A stretch of DNA of 7,690 nucleotides from JACPTG01 sp964504135 (GCA_964504135.1 CAZDCW010000047.1:1-7690), one strand, 5' to 3'; numbered from the stretch's first letter, positions 1-6,853 are shown. Notes: generated by a model from the sequence alone, not told the origin. A program made the numbers and translations.

Positions 1-59
1 CCACAGAATATATGACCCATTCCCGAGAATAACTTCAGAACACTAAAGAATTACGCCTT

Positions 60-76
60 ACCAATAACTTTAAAAA
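60..76 (+). promoter_or_regulatory. Archaeal TATA-type promoter of unit 1
   Basis: TTTAAAAA at 69-76 is a good archaeal box A, centred about 27 bases before the ATG at 100. Transcription would therefore start at or next to that ATG, giving a leaderless mRNA. No Shine-Dalgarno sequence is visible before the ATG, which agrees. The bases just upstream (ACCAATAAC) are only a moderate match to a TFB-recognition element. The rest of 1-99 is AT-rich and I see no gene in it. Confidence 0.6.
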
Positions 77-99
77 CCAGCCATAACTGCGGGCGTAGA

Positions 100-507
100 A
101 TGATAATCGGATTCAACTTCAGGAAAATCCACATAGAAAAGAAGAACCCGGTAACAGGGAAGGTGGACATCAACAACAACGTGGGCATCAAGGATGTCCA
201 GGAATCTGACCTGGCGCTGGGAAGGCAGAAGCAGAAAGGGCTATCATTCTCCTTCGAATTCACCTCCAAATTCGAGCCTGACATAGGAGAGCTTGCCTTT
301 ACAGGCGAGGTCATCTACCTCGGTGACTCCAAGACAAACGACGAGATAATCAGCGCGTGGCAGAAGCGAAAGACCCTTCCGAAGGATATAATGGCCGAAG
401 TCATAGATACAGTCCTGCACAGGTGCAACATAGAGGCGCTAATTTTAAGCAGGGATCTCAACCTTCCTCCGCCAGTACCCCTCCCAAAGGTAAAACGGGA
501 AAATTAA
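100..507 (+). CDS. Conserved-looking archaeal protein of unknown function, 135 aa
   Basis: I cannot give this protein a function. It is soluble, with no signal peptide or membrane segment. Its first 75 residues alternate in a way that suggests beta strands (MIIGFNFRKIHIEKK; LSFSFEFTSKFEPDIGELAFTGEVIYL). A helical part follows at about residues 80-117 (DEIISAWQKRKTLPKDIMAEVIDTVLHRCNIEALILSR). The end is a striking proline-rich tail, NLPPPVPLPKV (121-131). A beta-rich core followed by helices and this ending recalls small uncharacterised proteins I associate with archaeal genomes, but that is memory, not a search. The ATG at 100 is supported by the TATA box 27 bases upstream. The gene is probably co-transcribed with the glycosyltransferase that starts 5 nt after its stop. 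The codon pattern looks like a real gene. Confidence 0.8.
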   Translation: MIIGFNFRKIHIEKKNPVTGKVDINNNVGIKDVQESDLALGRQKQKGLSFSFEFTSKFEPDIGELAFTGEVIYLGDSKTNDEIISAWQKRKTLPKDIMAEVIDTVLHRCNIEALILSRDLNLPPPVPLPKVKREN

Positions 508-512
508 ACCCC

Positions 513-1250
513 ATGGCATCACCCAAATACAGCCTTATTGTGCCGGCATACAATGAGGAGCCTGTAATTGCACTTGCATTAAAATCACTGTGCGGCCAAA
601 CGTTCAAAGACTATGAAATAATCGTTGTGAACAACAACAGCACGGACAAAACCCCTGAAATCGCCAGGGGATACGCTGACAAAGTCATAGAGGAAAAGTC
701 CCAGGGGTATCATTACGCAGCAAGGGCAGGTGCAGTGAAAGCGAGAGGAAAATATCTGGCTGTCTGCGACGCTGACTGCGTTTACCCGTCCAACTGGCTT
801 GAAAGGGTTGACAGGGAATTCCAAAAAAAGCCCCGCCTGGCCGCTATATACGGCAGCCTGCGCTTCCACGACCATTCCAGGATAGCAAACCTGGCCAGCG
901 GCCCATTATGGAACCTCGGCTGCAGGGTCGGCGAGGCATTCGGCAAGCCATCAACCGCGGGTCCCAACTTTGTCATGCGCAAGGACTATTACCATAAGGC
1001 AGGGGGATACAATCCAGAAAGATACAATTATGTTGGAGTGGACTTCGAGCTGGGCTACAGAATAAGCCAACTGGGAAAAGTAAAATTCTGCCCGGGCATA
1101 TTCGTGTATTCCTCCTCAAGGAGATTCAGGAAATATGGCACATTCAAGACCTTCACAACGCTCACAGGCTCAACACTCAGGTGGTGGCTCAACAGGCCAC
1201 AAAAGCTGACTTATGAAGATTACAACCAAATAAATGCACTCAACCATTAA
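513..1250 (+). CDS. Family 2 glycosyltransferase (GT-A fold), 245 aa
   Basis: The protein should transfer a sugar from a nucleotide-sugar donor to an unknown acceptor, probably a glycan, lipid or protein glycosylation intermediate, at the cytoplasmic face. GT2 hallmarks are clear. The nucleotide-binding N-terminus SLIVPAYNEEP is at 7-17, EIIVVNNNSTDKT at 35-47, and the metal-binding DxD-type motif CDADC at 85-89. GPNFVMRKDYY (150-160) resembles the usual acceptor-side motif, and GVDFELGYRI (175-184) resembles the ED-type catalytic-base region (D177/E179). No membrane helix is visible, so it is not the polymerising, membrane-spanning type. The frame is open back to 357, but that stretch overlaps the upstream gene and is low-complexity. 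The ATG at 513, just before the GT2 core and 5 nt after the previous stop, is the better start. No Shine-Dalgarno is obvious, so coupling to the upstream gene is likely. Substrate is unknown. Confidence 0.9.
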   Translation: MASPKYSLIVPAYNEEPVIALALKSLCGQTFKDYEIIVVNNNSTDKTPEIARGYADKVIEEKSQGYHYAARAGAVKARGKYLAVCDADCVYPSNWLERVDREFQKKPRLAAIYGSLRFHDHSRIANLASGPLWNLGCRVGEAFGKPSTAGPNFVMRKDYYHKAGGYNPERYNYVGVDFELGYRISQLGKVKFCPGIFVYSSSRRFRKYGTFKTFTTLTGSTLRWWLNRPQKLTYEDYNQINALNH

Positions 1251-1261
1251 CCAGACCAGTC

Positions 1262-1277
1262 CGAAACCTTTATTTAT
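1262..1277 (+). promoter_or_regulatory. BRE/TATA promoter of cdc48
   Basis: CGAAAC (1262-1267) followed by CTTTATTTAT (1268-1277) matches the archaeal arrangement of a purine-rich TFB-recognition element directly upstream of a T/A-rich box A. The box centre lies about 27 bases before the ATG at 1300. That predicts a start of transcription at the initiation codon and a leaderless message. No Shine-Dalgarno sequence precedes the ATG. Confidence 0.7.
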
Positions 1278-1299
1278 GAGCGAATGATACTCCTTACCT

Positions 1300-4200
1300 A
1301 TGGCTGAGAGGGGACTGCTTCTAAAAGTCGCAGAAGCTGTTCAGGACGATGTAAGCAAAGGGATTGTCCGGATTGACACCGGCTTCATGCACCAGATAGG
1401 AGTGACTCCGGGTGACATCGTTGAGATTGAGGGTACAAGAAAGACTGTGGCCATAGCAGACCGCGCATACCCCGGCGACATAGGCCTGAACATAATGCGC
1501 ATGGACGGAATAATAAGAAGGAACGCCAAGACAAGCATAGGCGACTTGGTGAAGGTGCAGAAGGCCGACGTAAAGCAGGCGAAGAAAATTGTCATCGCGC
1601 CTGCAAGGAAGGGGATAATAATAAGGGCATCTGCCGAGCTCTTCAAGCAGGGCCTCCTGGGAAGGGCGCTGATGAAGGGCGACATAGTCGCGCTTGGGGG
1701 TGGAACGCGCAGAAGGACGACGATGCAGAACAGCCCCTTTGAGGACATATTCAGGATGCTTGACGAGGACGTCTACGGGTTTGGGTTCGGCGACATAAAA
1801 TTCCTTGTGGTTGACACGATGCCCAAGCAGGCTATAATCGTCAGCGACCTGACAGAAGTTGTTTTCAATCCTGAGGCTGTTGAAGTTTCCGAGGAAGCTG
1901 CGCTGGAAGTAACTTACGAAGACATAGGCGGGCTGTCGGAAGAGATAAAGAAAATAAGGGAAATGGTCGAATTGCCCCTCAAGCACCCTGAGATTTTTGA
2001 AAGGCTTGGAATAGAGGCTCCAAAAGGCGTATTGCTACACGGGCCGCCGGGCACAGGAAAGACCTTGCTGGCAAAAGCAGTGGCAAATGAGACCAATGCG
2101 CACTTCCTGCTTATTAACGGTCCGGAGATAATGTCAAAATATTATGGCCAAAGCCTTCCTTATGACGAGAAAATCACAATCATTCAGGATGGATTAACCA
2201 AAAGACTGCCCATAGGGCAAGTTGTCGAGGGGAATATGCAGAACCTGGAAGTGCCCTGCTTTGACAAAGATGGAAAGCTGGTCACTGGCAAGGTGACCGG
2301 GCTAATCAGGCATCCCCTGAAGTCTAAAATCCTGCTTGTAAAGACAAGGAGCGGCAGGCAAATCAGGGTCACAGACTGCCATTCCCTCTTTGCACTTACA
2401 AAGAGAGGGGTAGAAAGCGTAAAGACATCTGAACTGAAAAAAGGCAGCTTTATTGCAGTGCCCAAAAAACTGCCCTTCTCCAGGAAACCTTTCTACAGAA
2501 TTAACCTGCTGCCGCTGCTTAAGGAGAATGACCACGGCCTCACTGTAAGAAATGTGCAGCCGCTGGTGAGAAAGGCAGTTGAAAAACTTGGGCTTCAAAC
2601 AACGGCAAAACTGCTCAAAGTCCGGGAAAAGTACGTTTATGACATCATCGGCAGGAATGTTGGCATAAGGGTATCTAAATTCGTGGAGCTTATGAGTGAG
2701 GCAGGAATTGAAACAAGCGGCGAATTCATCCAAATTTACACCAAGGGCAAAAGCATGCCCTCCGAACTGGTCTTCACTGAAGAGTTCTGGGCATTCCTCG
2801 GCCTTTGGCTGGCGGAGGGCTCATACACCAGCCACGCAGTAAGGGTATCTGTCAACAGAAATGAGGAAAAATATGTTTCTGAAATGTGCAATAAGCTATT
2901 TGGCAATGTTACCATTTACCGAAAGCCCAATTCAAACGGCTCTGACATCATCATATGTTCAACTGTGATCAAAAAGCTCATGAAGGATATCCTTGGATTC
3001 AACAGCGGCGCCAGGAAAAAACGGATACCTGACATCGCCTACAATCTGTCAAAGGAACACACAGCTGCTTTACTGAGGGGCTTCATATCAGGAGACGGCC
3101 ACCTAAACCCGCACACTCCGGCGCCCATGGTTGAAATAGCCACTGAAAGCCGTGAACTGGCTGATGACATGGTCCACCTTCTGCTCAACTTTGGCATTGT
3201 TGCAAAAGTTTATGGAAGGAAAAACAGGCCTCAGAAAAGAATTTGCTTTGCAGACACAAAAAACCTGGATTTATTCCGGGCGATAGGGTTCTTTGACGCT
3301 GAAAGAAATGCGGCAATATATTCCTATGTAAACCAGAACAAGGCATCAAGGCGGGACAGGATTCCACTGGAAGGCCTGCCTGAGGCCGTTACTTCAAATT
3401 ACGACTTGCGTGAGTGGAGGGGGCTCAGGAGCATAGGAGCCGAGGTTCTGCAGCGCCTGGAGGACCCTGCACTGAAAGTTTTGCTTGAGAGCGACATTTA
3501 CTGGGACAGGGTTGTTGAAATAGCAGAAACTGAAGAGCATCCAGAATACGTTTATGACATTTCAGTCGATCAACACCAGAATTTCATTGCAGGCTTTGGG
3601 GGAATTTTTGCGCATAACAGTGAGCAAAACCTGCGGAAAAAATTCGAGGAGGCGGAGAAGAACGCGCCGAGCATAATATTCATAGACGAGATAGACGCCA
3701 TTGCATCAAAGAGGGAAGAGGTCCATGGCGAGGTGGAAAGGAGGGTTGTTGCGCAGCTCCTTGCGCTAATGGACGGCCTGAAGAGCAGGGGCAAGGTGGT
3801 CGTCATTGCGGCATCAAACGTGCCGAACATGCTGGACCCTGCACTGAGGAGGCCTGGCCGGTTTGACCGGGAAATAGAAATAGGAGTGCCAGGAAAAGAG
3901 GGAAGGCTTGACATAATGAAGATACACACGAGAAATATGCCGCTCTCGAAAAATGTAAATTTGAAGGAGATAGCCGCAATCACGCACGGATTTGTCGGTG
4001 CGGACCTCGCCGCGCTGTGCAAGGAGTCAGCCATGATTGTACTCAGGCGCGTGCTGCCTGAGCTAAGCCTGCAGGAAGAGGAGCCAATACCAAAGGAAAT
4101 GCTGGAGAAGCTGATGATAACCCGAAAGGACTTCAAGGAGGCGCTTAAGGTCGTAAGGCCCTCTGCAATGAGGGAAGTGCTGGTTGAAGTGCCCAGCGTG

Positions 4201-5040
4201 AAATGGACAGACATCGGCGGGCTTGAAAGCGTAAAGCAGGAACTCATAGAGGCGGTGGAATGGCCAATAAAGCATGCCGACGCCTTCAAAAGGCTGGGCG
4301 TAAACCCGCCAAAGGGTATCCTCCTCTACGGCGCGCCTGGAACAGGCAAGACAATGCTCGCAAAGGCGGTGGCAACCGAGAGCGAGGCTAACTTCATACA
4401 GGTAAAGGGGCCTGAGCTCCTCTCAAAATGGGTCGGTGAAAGTGAAAAGGCAGTCAGGGAGATATTCAAGAAGGCAAGGCAAACCTCGCCGACAATAATA
4501 TTCTTTGACGAGATAGACAGCATTGCGCCAAGGAGGGGCATGTCCGCCGAGAGCCACGTAACCGAAAGGGTGGTAAACCAACTCCTTACAGAAATGGACG
4601 GGCTGGAAGACCTTTACGACGTTGTGGTGATAGGAGCGACCAACAGGCCTGACATGCTCGACCATGCACTTCTGAGGCCAGGCAGGTTTGACAGGATAAT
4701 ACTCACGCCAATCCCCGAAGAGGATGCGAGGATTGAAATCCTGAAAGTGCACACAAAACAGATGCCTCTCAAGGACGTTGACATAAAGGACATAGCTAAG
4801 AAGACAGACGGATATGTCGGCGCAGACATGGAAGCGCTCTGCCGCGAGGCAGCTATACTCGCGCTCCGCAAGGACATGAATGCCAAAACAGTGGGGTTCA
4901 AGGCCTTTGAGGAGGCCATGAGGAAGGTAAGGCCATCAGTAACCAAGGAGATTGAGGAGGCATATGAGAACATCACAGAGCAGTTCAAGCAGACAAGAGC
5001 GAAACAATTAAAAGAGGACAAGCCCGCATATATGGGTTAG
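1300..5040 (+). CDS. cdc48: Cdc48/VAT-type AAA+ unfoldase with intein, 1246-aa precursor
   Basis: This is the archaeal Cdc48/p97 (VAT) ATPase, a cytosolic hexameric double-ring machine that unfolds proteins by threading them through its pore, often for the proteasome. Order in the precursor: N domain (about 1-190: double-psi barrel with the YPGDIGLNIMRMDG region, then a second beta domain). D1 follows with Walker A GPPGTGKT (248-255) and pore loop KYYG (280-283), then the intein (285-773), Walker B IIFIDE (792-797) and RRPGRFDR (850-857). D2 has Walker A GAPGTGKT (1011-1018), pore loop KWVG in the segment after it, Walker B FFDE (1068-1071) and LRPGRFDR (1125-1132). Removing 489 intein residues leaves 757 aa, normal for the family. 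ATP-binding, hydrolysis and arginine-finger residues are present in both rings. D1 has GQ|SE at the splice junction where D2 has the usual GESE. The protein ends in AYMG, one residue off a C-terminal HbYX proteasome-docking motif. The start is fixed by the N-domain match and the promoter spacing. A 118-aa gene follows 19 nt downstream. Confidence 0.97.
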   Translation: MAERGLLLKVAEAVQDDVSKGIVRIDTGFMHQIGVTPGDIVEIEGTRKTVAIADRAYPGDIGLNIMRMDGIIRRNAKTSIGDLVKVQKADVKQAKKIVIAPARKGIIIRASAELFKQGLLGRALMKGDIVALGGGTRRRTTMQNSPFEDIFRMLDEDVYGFGFGDIKFLVVDTMPKQAIIVSDLTEVVFNPEAVEVSEEAALEVTYEDIGGLSEEIKKIREMVELPLKHPEIFERLGIEAPKGVLLHGPPGTGKTLLAKAVANETNAHFLLINGPEIMSKYYGQSLPYDEKITIIQDGLTKRLPIGQVVEGNMQNLEVPCFDKDGKLVTGKVTGLIRHPLKSKILLVKTRSGRQIRVTDCHSLFALTKRGVESVKTSELKKGSFIAVPKKLPFSRKPFYRINLLPLLKENDHGLTVRNVQPLVRKAVEKLGLQTTAKLLKVREKYVYDIIGRNVGIRVSKFVELMSEAGIETSGEFIQIYTKGKSMPSELVFTEEFWAFLGLWLAEGSYTSHAVRVSVNRNEEKYVSEMCNKLFGNVTIYRKPNSNGSDIIICSTVIKKLMKDILGFNSGARKKRIPDIAYNLSKEHTAALLRGFISGDGHLNPHTPAPMVEIATESRELADDMVHLLLNFGIVAKVYGRKNRPQKRICFADTKNLDLFRAIGFFDAERNAAIYSYVNQNKASRRDRIPLEGLPEAVTSNYDLREWRGLRSIGAEVLQRLEDPALKVLLESDIYWDRVVEIAETEEHPEYVYDISVDQHQNFIAGFGGIFAHNSEQNLRKKFEEAEKNAPSIIFIDEIDAIASKREEVHGEVERRVVAQLLALMDGLKSRGKVVVIAASNVPNMLDPALRRPGRFDREIEIGVPGKEGRLDIMKIHTRNMPLSKNVNLKEIAAITHGFVGADLAALCKESAMIVLRRVLPELSLQEEEPIPKEMLEKLMITRKDFKEALKVVRPSAMREVLVEVPSVKWTDIGGLESVKQELIEAVEWPIKHADAFKRLGVNPPKGILLYGAPGTGKTMLAKAVATESEANFIQVKGPELLSKWVGESEKAVREIFKKARQTSPTIIFFDEIDSIAPRRGMSAESHVTERVVNQLLTEMDGLEDLYDVVVIGATNRPDMLDHALLRPGRFDRIILTPIPEEDARIEILKVHTKQMPLKDVDIKDIAKKTDGYVGADMEALCREAAILALRKDMNAKTVGFKAFEEAMRKVRPSVTKEIEEAYENITEQFKQTRAKQLKEDKPAYMG
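2152..3618 (+). mobile_element. Intein with LAGLIDADG homing endonuclease in Cdc48 D1, 489 aa
   Basis: This in-frame insertion (precursor residues 285-773) interrupts D1 between KYYGQ and SEQNLRKKF, which join into an uninterrupted AAA+ sequence. Splicing signatures: Ser1 in block A (SLPYDEKITI), TDCH in block B (T358, H361), blocks F/G running from VYDISVDQHQNF (751-762) to GGIFAHN (767-773), terminal His772-Asn773, and Ser774 as the +1 nucleophile. This fits a class 1 intein using Ser at both acyl-shift steps. The endonuclease has two LAGLIDADG helices, LGLWLAEGS (500-508, acidic E506) and LLRGFISGDGH (591-601, acidic D599), so it could be active. Between block B and the first helix, about 434-465 (from TTAKLLKVREKYVYD to FVELM) looks like a helix-turn-helix DNA-recognition insert; that part is inference. 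By my approximate hand count, Lys is about 60% AAA in the intein and about 30% AAA in the flanking host parts, which suggests a separate origin. Confidence 0.95.
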
Positions 5041-5050
5041 GCATGGAAAA

Positions 5051-5055
5051 GAGGT
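5051..5055 (+). promoter_or_regulatory. Shine-Dalgarno site of the 118-aa gene
   Basis: GAGGT lies 4 bases before the ATG at 5060, a good complement to the 3' end of archaeal 16S rRNA. It selects 5060 over the earlier ATG at 5043, which opens only a 9-codon frame. It is the only clear Shine-Dalgarno site in the window. That fits an internal gene in the cdc48 operon, in contrast to the leaderless first genes. Confidence 0.7.
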
Positions 5056-5059
5056 TAAA

Positions 5060-5416
5060 ATGGGCTTACTAGGCCTGTTCAGCACAAACGAGGAAAGGTT
5101 GCACCAGGCGCTATCGGAAATAATCAATGAGTACCACCAGCTTAGAAGCCTGGTCCAGCAGCAGGGCGAGCAGACAGGCCACCTGAAGGCAATCCACGCC
5201 AGGATGGACTCAATAAACGCGCACATACGGCAGGCAATGTCGCTCCAGGACAGGGAGCAAAGGAGGGCGCTGCTCCACAGGCTCATGGAGACTGAGAGGG
5301 CAATGCTCAACGAGCAGAAAAGGGTCGCAAGGGGAATAGGGGTTGATGTTTCCAGGATAATGCGGCTGGAAAGAAGGGCGGAGCATGCAACCAGGCAGTT
5401 TGAGCATGCCAGATAA
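5060..5416 (+). CDS. Small coiled-coil-like protein downstream of cdc48, 118 aa
   Basis: I do not recognise a family. After a short N-terminus (MGLLGLFSTN) the protein is almost entirely charged, Gln/Arg/Glu-rich helix. One segment is EERLHQALSEIINEYHQLRSLVQQQ (11-35) and a second is HLKAIHARMDSINAHIRQAM (41-60). The third runs from about 62 to 117 with one likely break at RGIGVDVS (91-98). Hydrophobic residues spaced at 3-4 positions suggest a coiled coil or helical bundle, so it probably oligomerises or binds another protein. It has no membrane segment, signal peptide or visible catalytic motif. It starts 19 nt after cdc48 with its own Shine-Dalgarno and no promoter of its own, so it is probably co-transcribed. 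A role as a partner or adaptor of Cdc48 is possible from position alone, but nothing in the sequence proves it. Confidence 0.75.
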   Translation: MGLLGLFSTNEERLHQALSEIINEYHQLRSLVQQQGEQTGHLKAIHARMDSINAHIRQAMSLQDREQRRALLHRLMETERAMLNEQKRVARGIGVDVSRIMRLERRAEHATRQFEHAR

Positions 5417-5425
5417 GAGGTCATA

Positions 5426-5432
5426 TTCTTTT
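5426..5432 (+). terminator. Possible T-run terminator after the cdc48 unit
   Basis: TTCTTTT begins 10 bases after the stop codon at 5414-5416. Archaeal termination often needs only a short run of T in the nontemplate strand. The run is short and has no strong preceding hairpin, and it merges into a TATA-like stretch, so the call is weak. Confidence 0.3.
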
Positions 5433-5437
5433 AAAAA

Positions 5438-5448
5438 CTATAAAAAAT
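5438..5448 (+). promoter_or_regulatory. Second TATA-like box in the cdc48-gatD intergenic region
   Basis: CTATAAAAAAT is a good box A by sequence. It would start transcription near 5464-5470, about 90 bases before the gatD ATG. It could give gatD a longer leader, drive a small RNA, or be chance in AT-rich DNA. No coding frame of useful length begins there. Confidence 0.3.
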
Positions 5449-5520
5449 AGCAGCCTGTCTTTACTGATCACTTTGCCCAGTACACGAAGAGTTAGCCTGC
5501 CATTAATTAAAGTCAGTTTA

Positions 5521-5534
5521 GGAAAATATTAATA
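5521..5534 (+). promoter_or_regulatory. BRE/TATA promoter of gatD
   Basis: GGAAAA (5521-5526), a purine-rich TFB-recognition-like element, directly precedes TATTAATA (5527-5534). The box centre is about 27 bases before the ATG at 5558, the same spacing as for cdc48 and the 135-aa gene, so the transcript is predicted to be leaderless. No Shine-Dalgarno lies before the ATG. Confidence 0.65.
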
Positions 5535-5557
5535 CCCTGCCTGAAAACTTAAAGCCA

Positions 5558-6853
5558 ATGCAGCCAGGCGACCAGATAGAGGTGGAAACAGCGGAGGAAA
5601 AGATAAAAGGAACCTACATCCCAAGCCCTGATTCTGACACGCTTATAGTAAAGCTGCCAAGCGGGTACAACATTGGCGTCAGCAGGAAAAGGATAAAGTC
5701 CGTTAAGCTCATGCAGCACACAACCGTGGCAGCAAAAACAGCTCCTGCAGCCCCTCAAGCCCTGTCAAAAGGGCTCAGAAAAATAACAATCCTCCATACA
5801 GGGGGCACAATAGCGTCAAAGGTTGACTACAGGACTGGGGCAGTGATAGCAAGGTTCACCCCGGAGGAGATTCTGGGCATGCTCCCTGAGCTGACGGAGA
5901 TAGCCAGCATTGACTCCAGGCTGCTGAGCAACATGTGGAGCGAGGACATGAGATTTGCGCACTACAACGCCATGGCGAAGGAGGTTGCCAAGGAGGAGGG
6001 AAACGGCGTTGATGGAGTCATAGTCACCCATGGGACAGACACCCTTCATTATTCCGCGGCAGCCCTTGCCTTTGCCCTGCAGGGAATAGGCATACCTGTG
6101 ATAATGGTCGGCTCACAGCGGAGCTCTGATAGGGGAAGCTCTGATGCCGCCCTAAACCTGATTTCAGCCGCATATTTCATCTCAAACTCCGACTTTTCAG
6201 GAATAGCAATCTGCATGCATGAGACAATCTCTGACACGACCTGCCTAATTCTTCCACCTGCCAAAACAAGGAAGATGCACACAAGCAGAAGGGATGCGTT
6301 CAGGCCCATCAACGCAACGCCAATAGCCAGGGTGGATTATGCGGAAAGGAAAATAGGCTTCATGCAAGCATATCAAAAGAGGGACCGGCAGAGGAGGGCA
6401 GAGCCCAGGCTTTTTAAGGAAAACCTGAAAATAGGCATTCTGAAAGCACATCCGAACCTGTATCCGCAGGAAATAGAGGCATACAATGGCTTTGACGGGC
6501 TTGTAATTGAAGGATTTGCCCTTGGCCATTTTCCCATAGACAAGGTAGATGAGCACACGGAAATCCATAAAAAAAACCTTGAAGCCATTGAACGGCTTTG
6601 CGGGCAAATGCCTGTAGTAATGGCATCCCAGGCCATTTACGGAAGGCTGCAGATGAACGTCTATTCAACCGGAAGAGACCTGCAGAAGGCAGGAGTTCTA
6701 GGGCACTTAAGCGACATGACCCCTGAAACAACCTTCATAAAGCTCGCATGGCTGCTCAGCAATTACCCAACAGAAAAAGCGGCAGGCCTTATGACCAAAA
6801 ATTTAATAGGCGAGATATCCGAAAGGACAGAGATGGATACTTTCCTGACATGA
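5558..6853 (+). CDS. gatD: Glutamyl-tRNA(Gln) amidotransferase subunit D, 431 aa
   Basis: GatD releases ammonia from glutamine or asparagine. With GatE, this ammonia converts Glu-tRNA(Gln) to Gln-tRNA(Gln), the archaeal route to glutaminyl-tRNA. An N-terminal beta domain (about 1-55; GDQIEVETAEEKIKG ... LPSGYNIGV), typical of GatD and absent from plain asparaginases, precedes the asparaginase-like part. Active-site residues are visible: HTGGTIAS with nucleophile T84 (80-87), THGTDT with T160 and D161 (157-162), and K239 in RKMHTSRRDAF (238-248). These match the known Thr/Thr/Asp/Lys tetrad of this family. QRSSDRGSSDAALN is also conserved. The C-terminal MASQAIYGRLQMNVYSTGRDL and GEISERTEMDTFL are GatD-like, and the length is normal. 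The start is supported by the N-domain and the promoter. The stop overlaps the next gene by 4 nt. GatE is not in this window. Confidence 0.97.
   Translation: MQPGDQIEVETAEEKIKGTYIPSPDSDTLIVKLPSGYNIGVSRKRIKSVKLMQHTTVAAKTAPAAPQALSKGLRKITILHTGGTIASKVDYRTGAVIARFTPEEILGMLPELTEIASIDSRLLSNMWSEDMRFAHYNAMAKEVAKEEGNGVDGVIVTHGTDTLHYSAAALAFALQGIGIPVIMVGSQRSSDRGSSDAALNLISAAYFISNSDFSGIAICMHETISDTTCLILPPAKTRKMHTSRRDAFRPINATPIARVDYAERKIGFMQAYQKRDRQRRAEPRLFKENLKIGILKAHPNLYPQEIEAYNGFDGLVIEGFALGHFPIDKVDEHTEIHKKNLEAIERLCGQMPVVMASQAIYGRLQMNVYSTGRDLQKAGVLGHLSDMTPETTFIKLAWLLSNYPTEKAAGLMTKNLIGEISERTEMDTFLT

Noticed and set aside
357..512. N-terminal extension of the glycosyltransferase frame
   Set aside because: It overlaps the 135-aa gene, has low-complexity composition unlike GT2 proteins, and the GT2 core begins right after the ATG at 513.
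3570..4289. 239-codon open frame on the minus strand
   Set aside because: It is a Ser-rich shadow antisense to conserved Cdc48 coding sequence, with no motif of its own. The same applies to the other minus-strand frames at 1321-1986, 2302-2733, 4614-5021 and 5008-5424.
1300..5040. Cdc48 as a gene fused to a separate enzyme
   Set aside because: The inserted residues carry complete intein splicing blocks at both ends, and the flanks join into a normal AAA+ domain.
5043..5072. Short frame beginning at the ATG at 5043
   Set aside because: It has nine codons before a stop, and the Shine-Dalgarno at 5051-5055 lies inside it and serves the ATG at 5060.
5448..5557. tRNA or C/D-box RNA in the intergenic region
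   Set aside because: There is no T-loop GTTCRAATC-type sequence and no paired RTGATGA and CTGA boxes.
6748..6849. Upstream extension of the 185-aa frame
   Set aside because: It lies wholly inside gatD in another frame; the ATGA overlap at 6850 is a typical operon junction.
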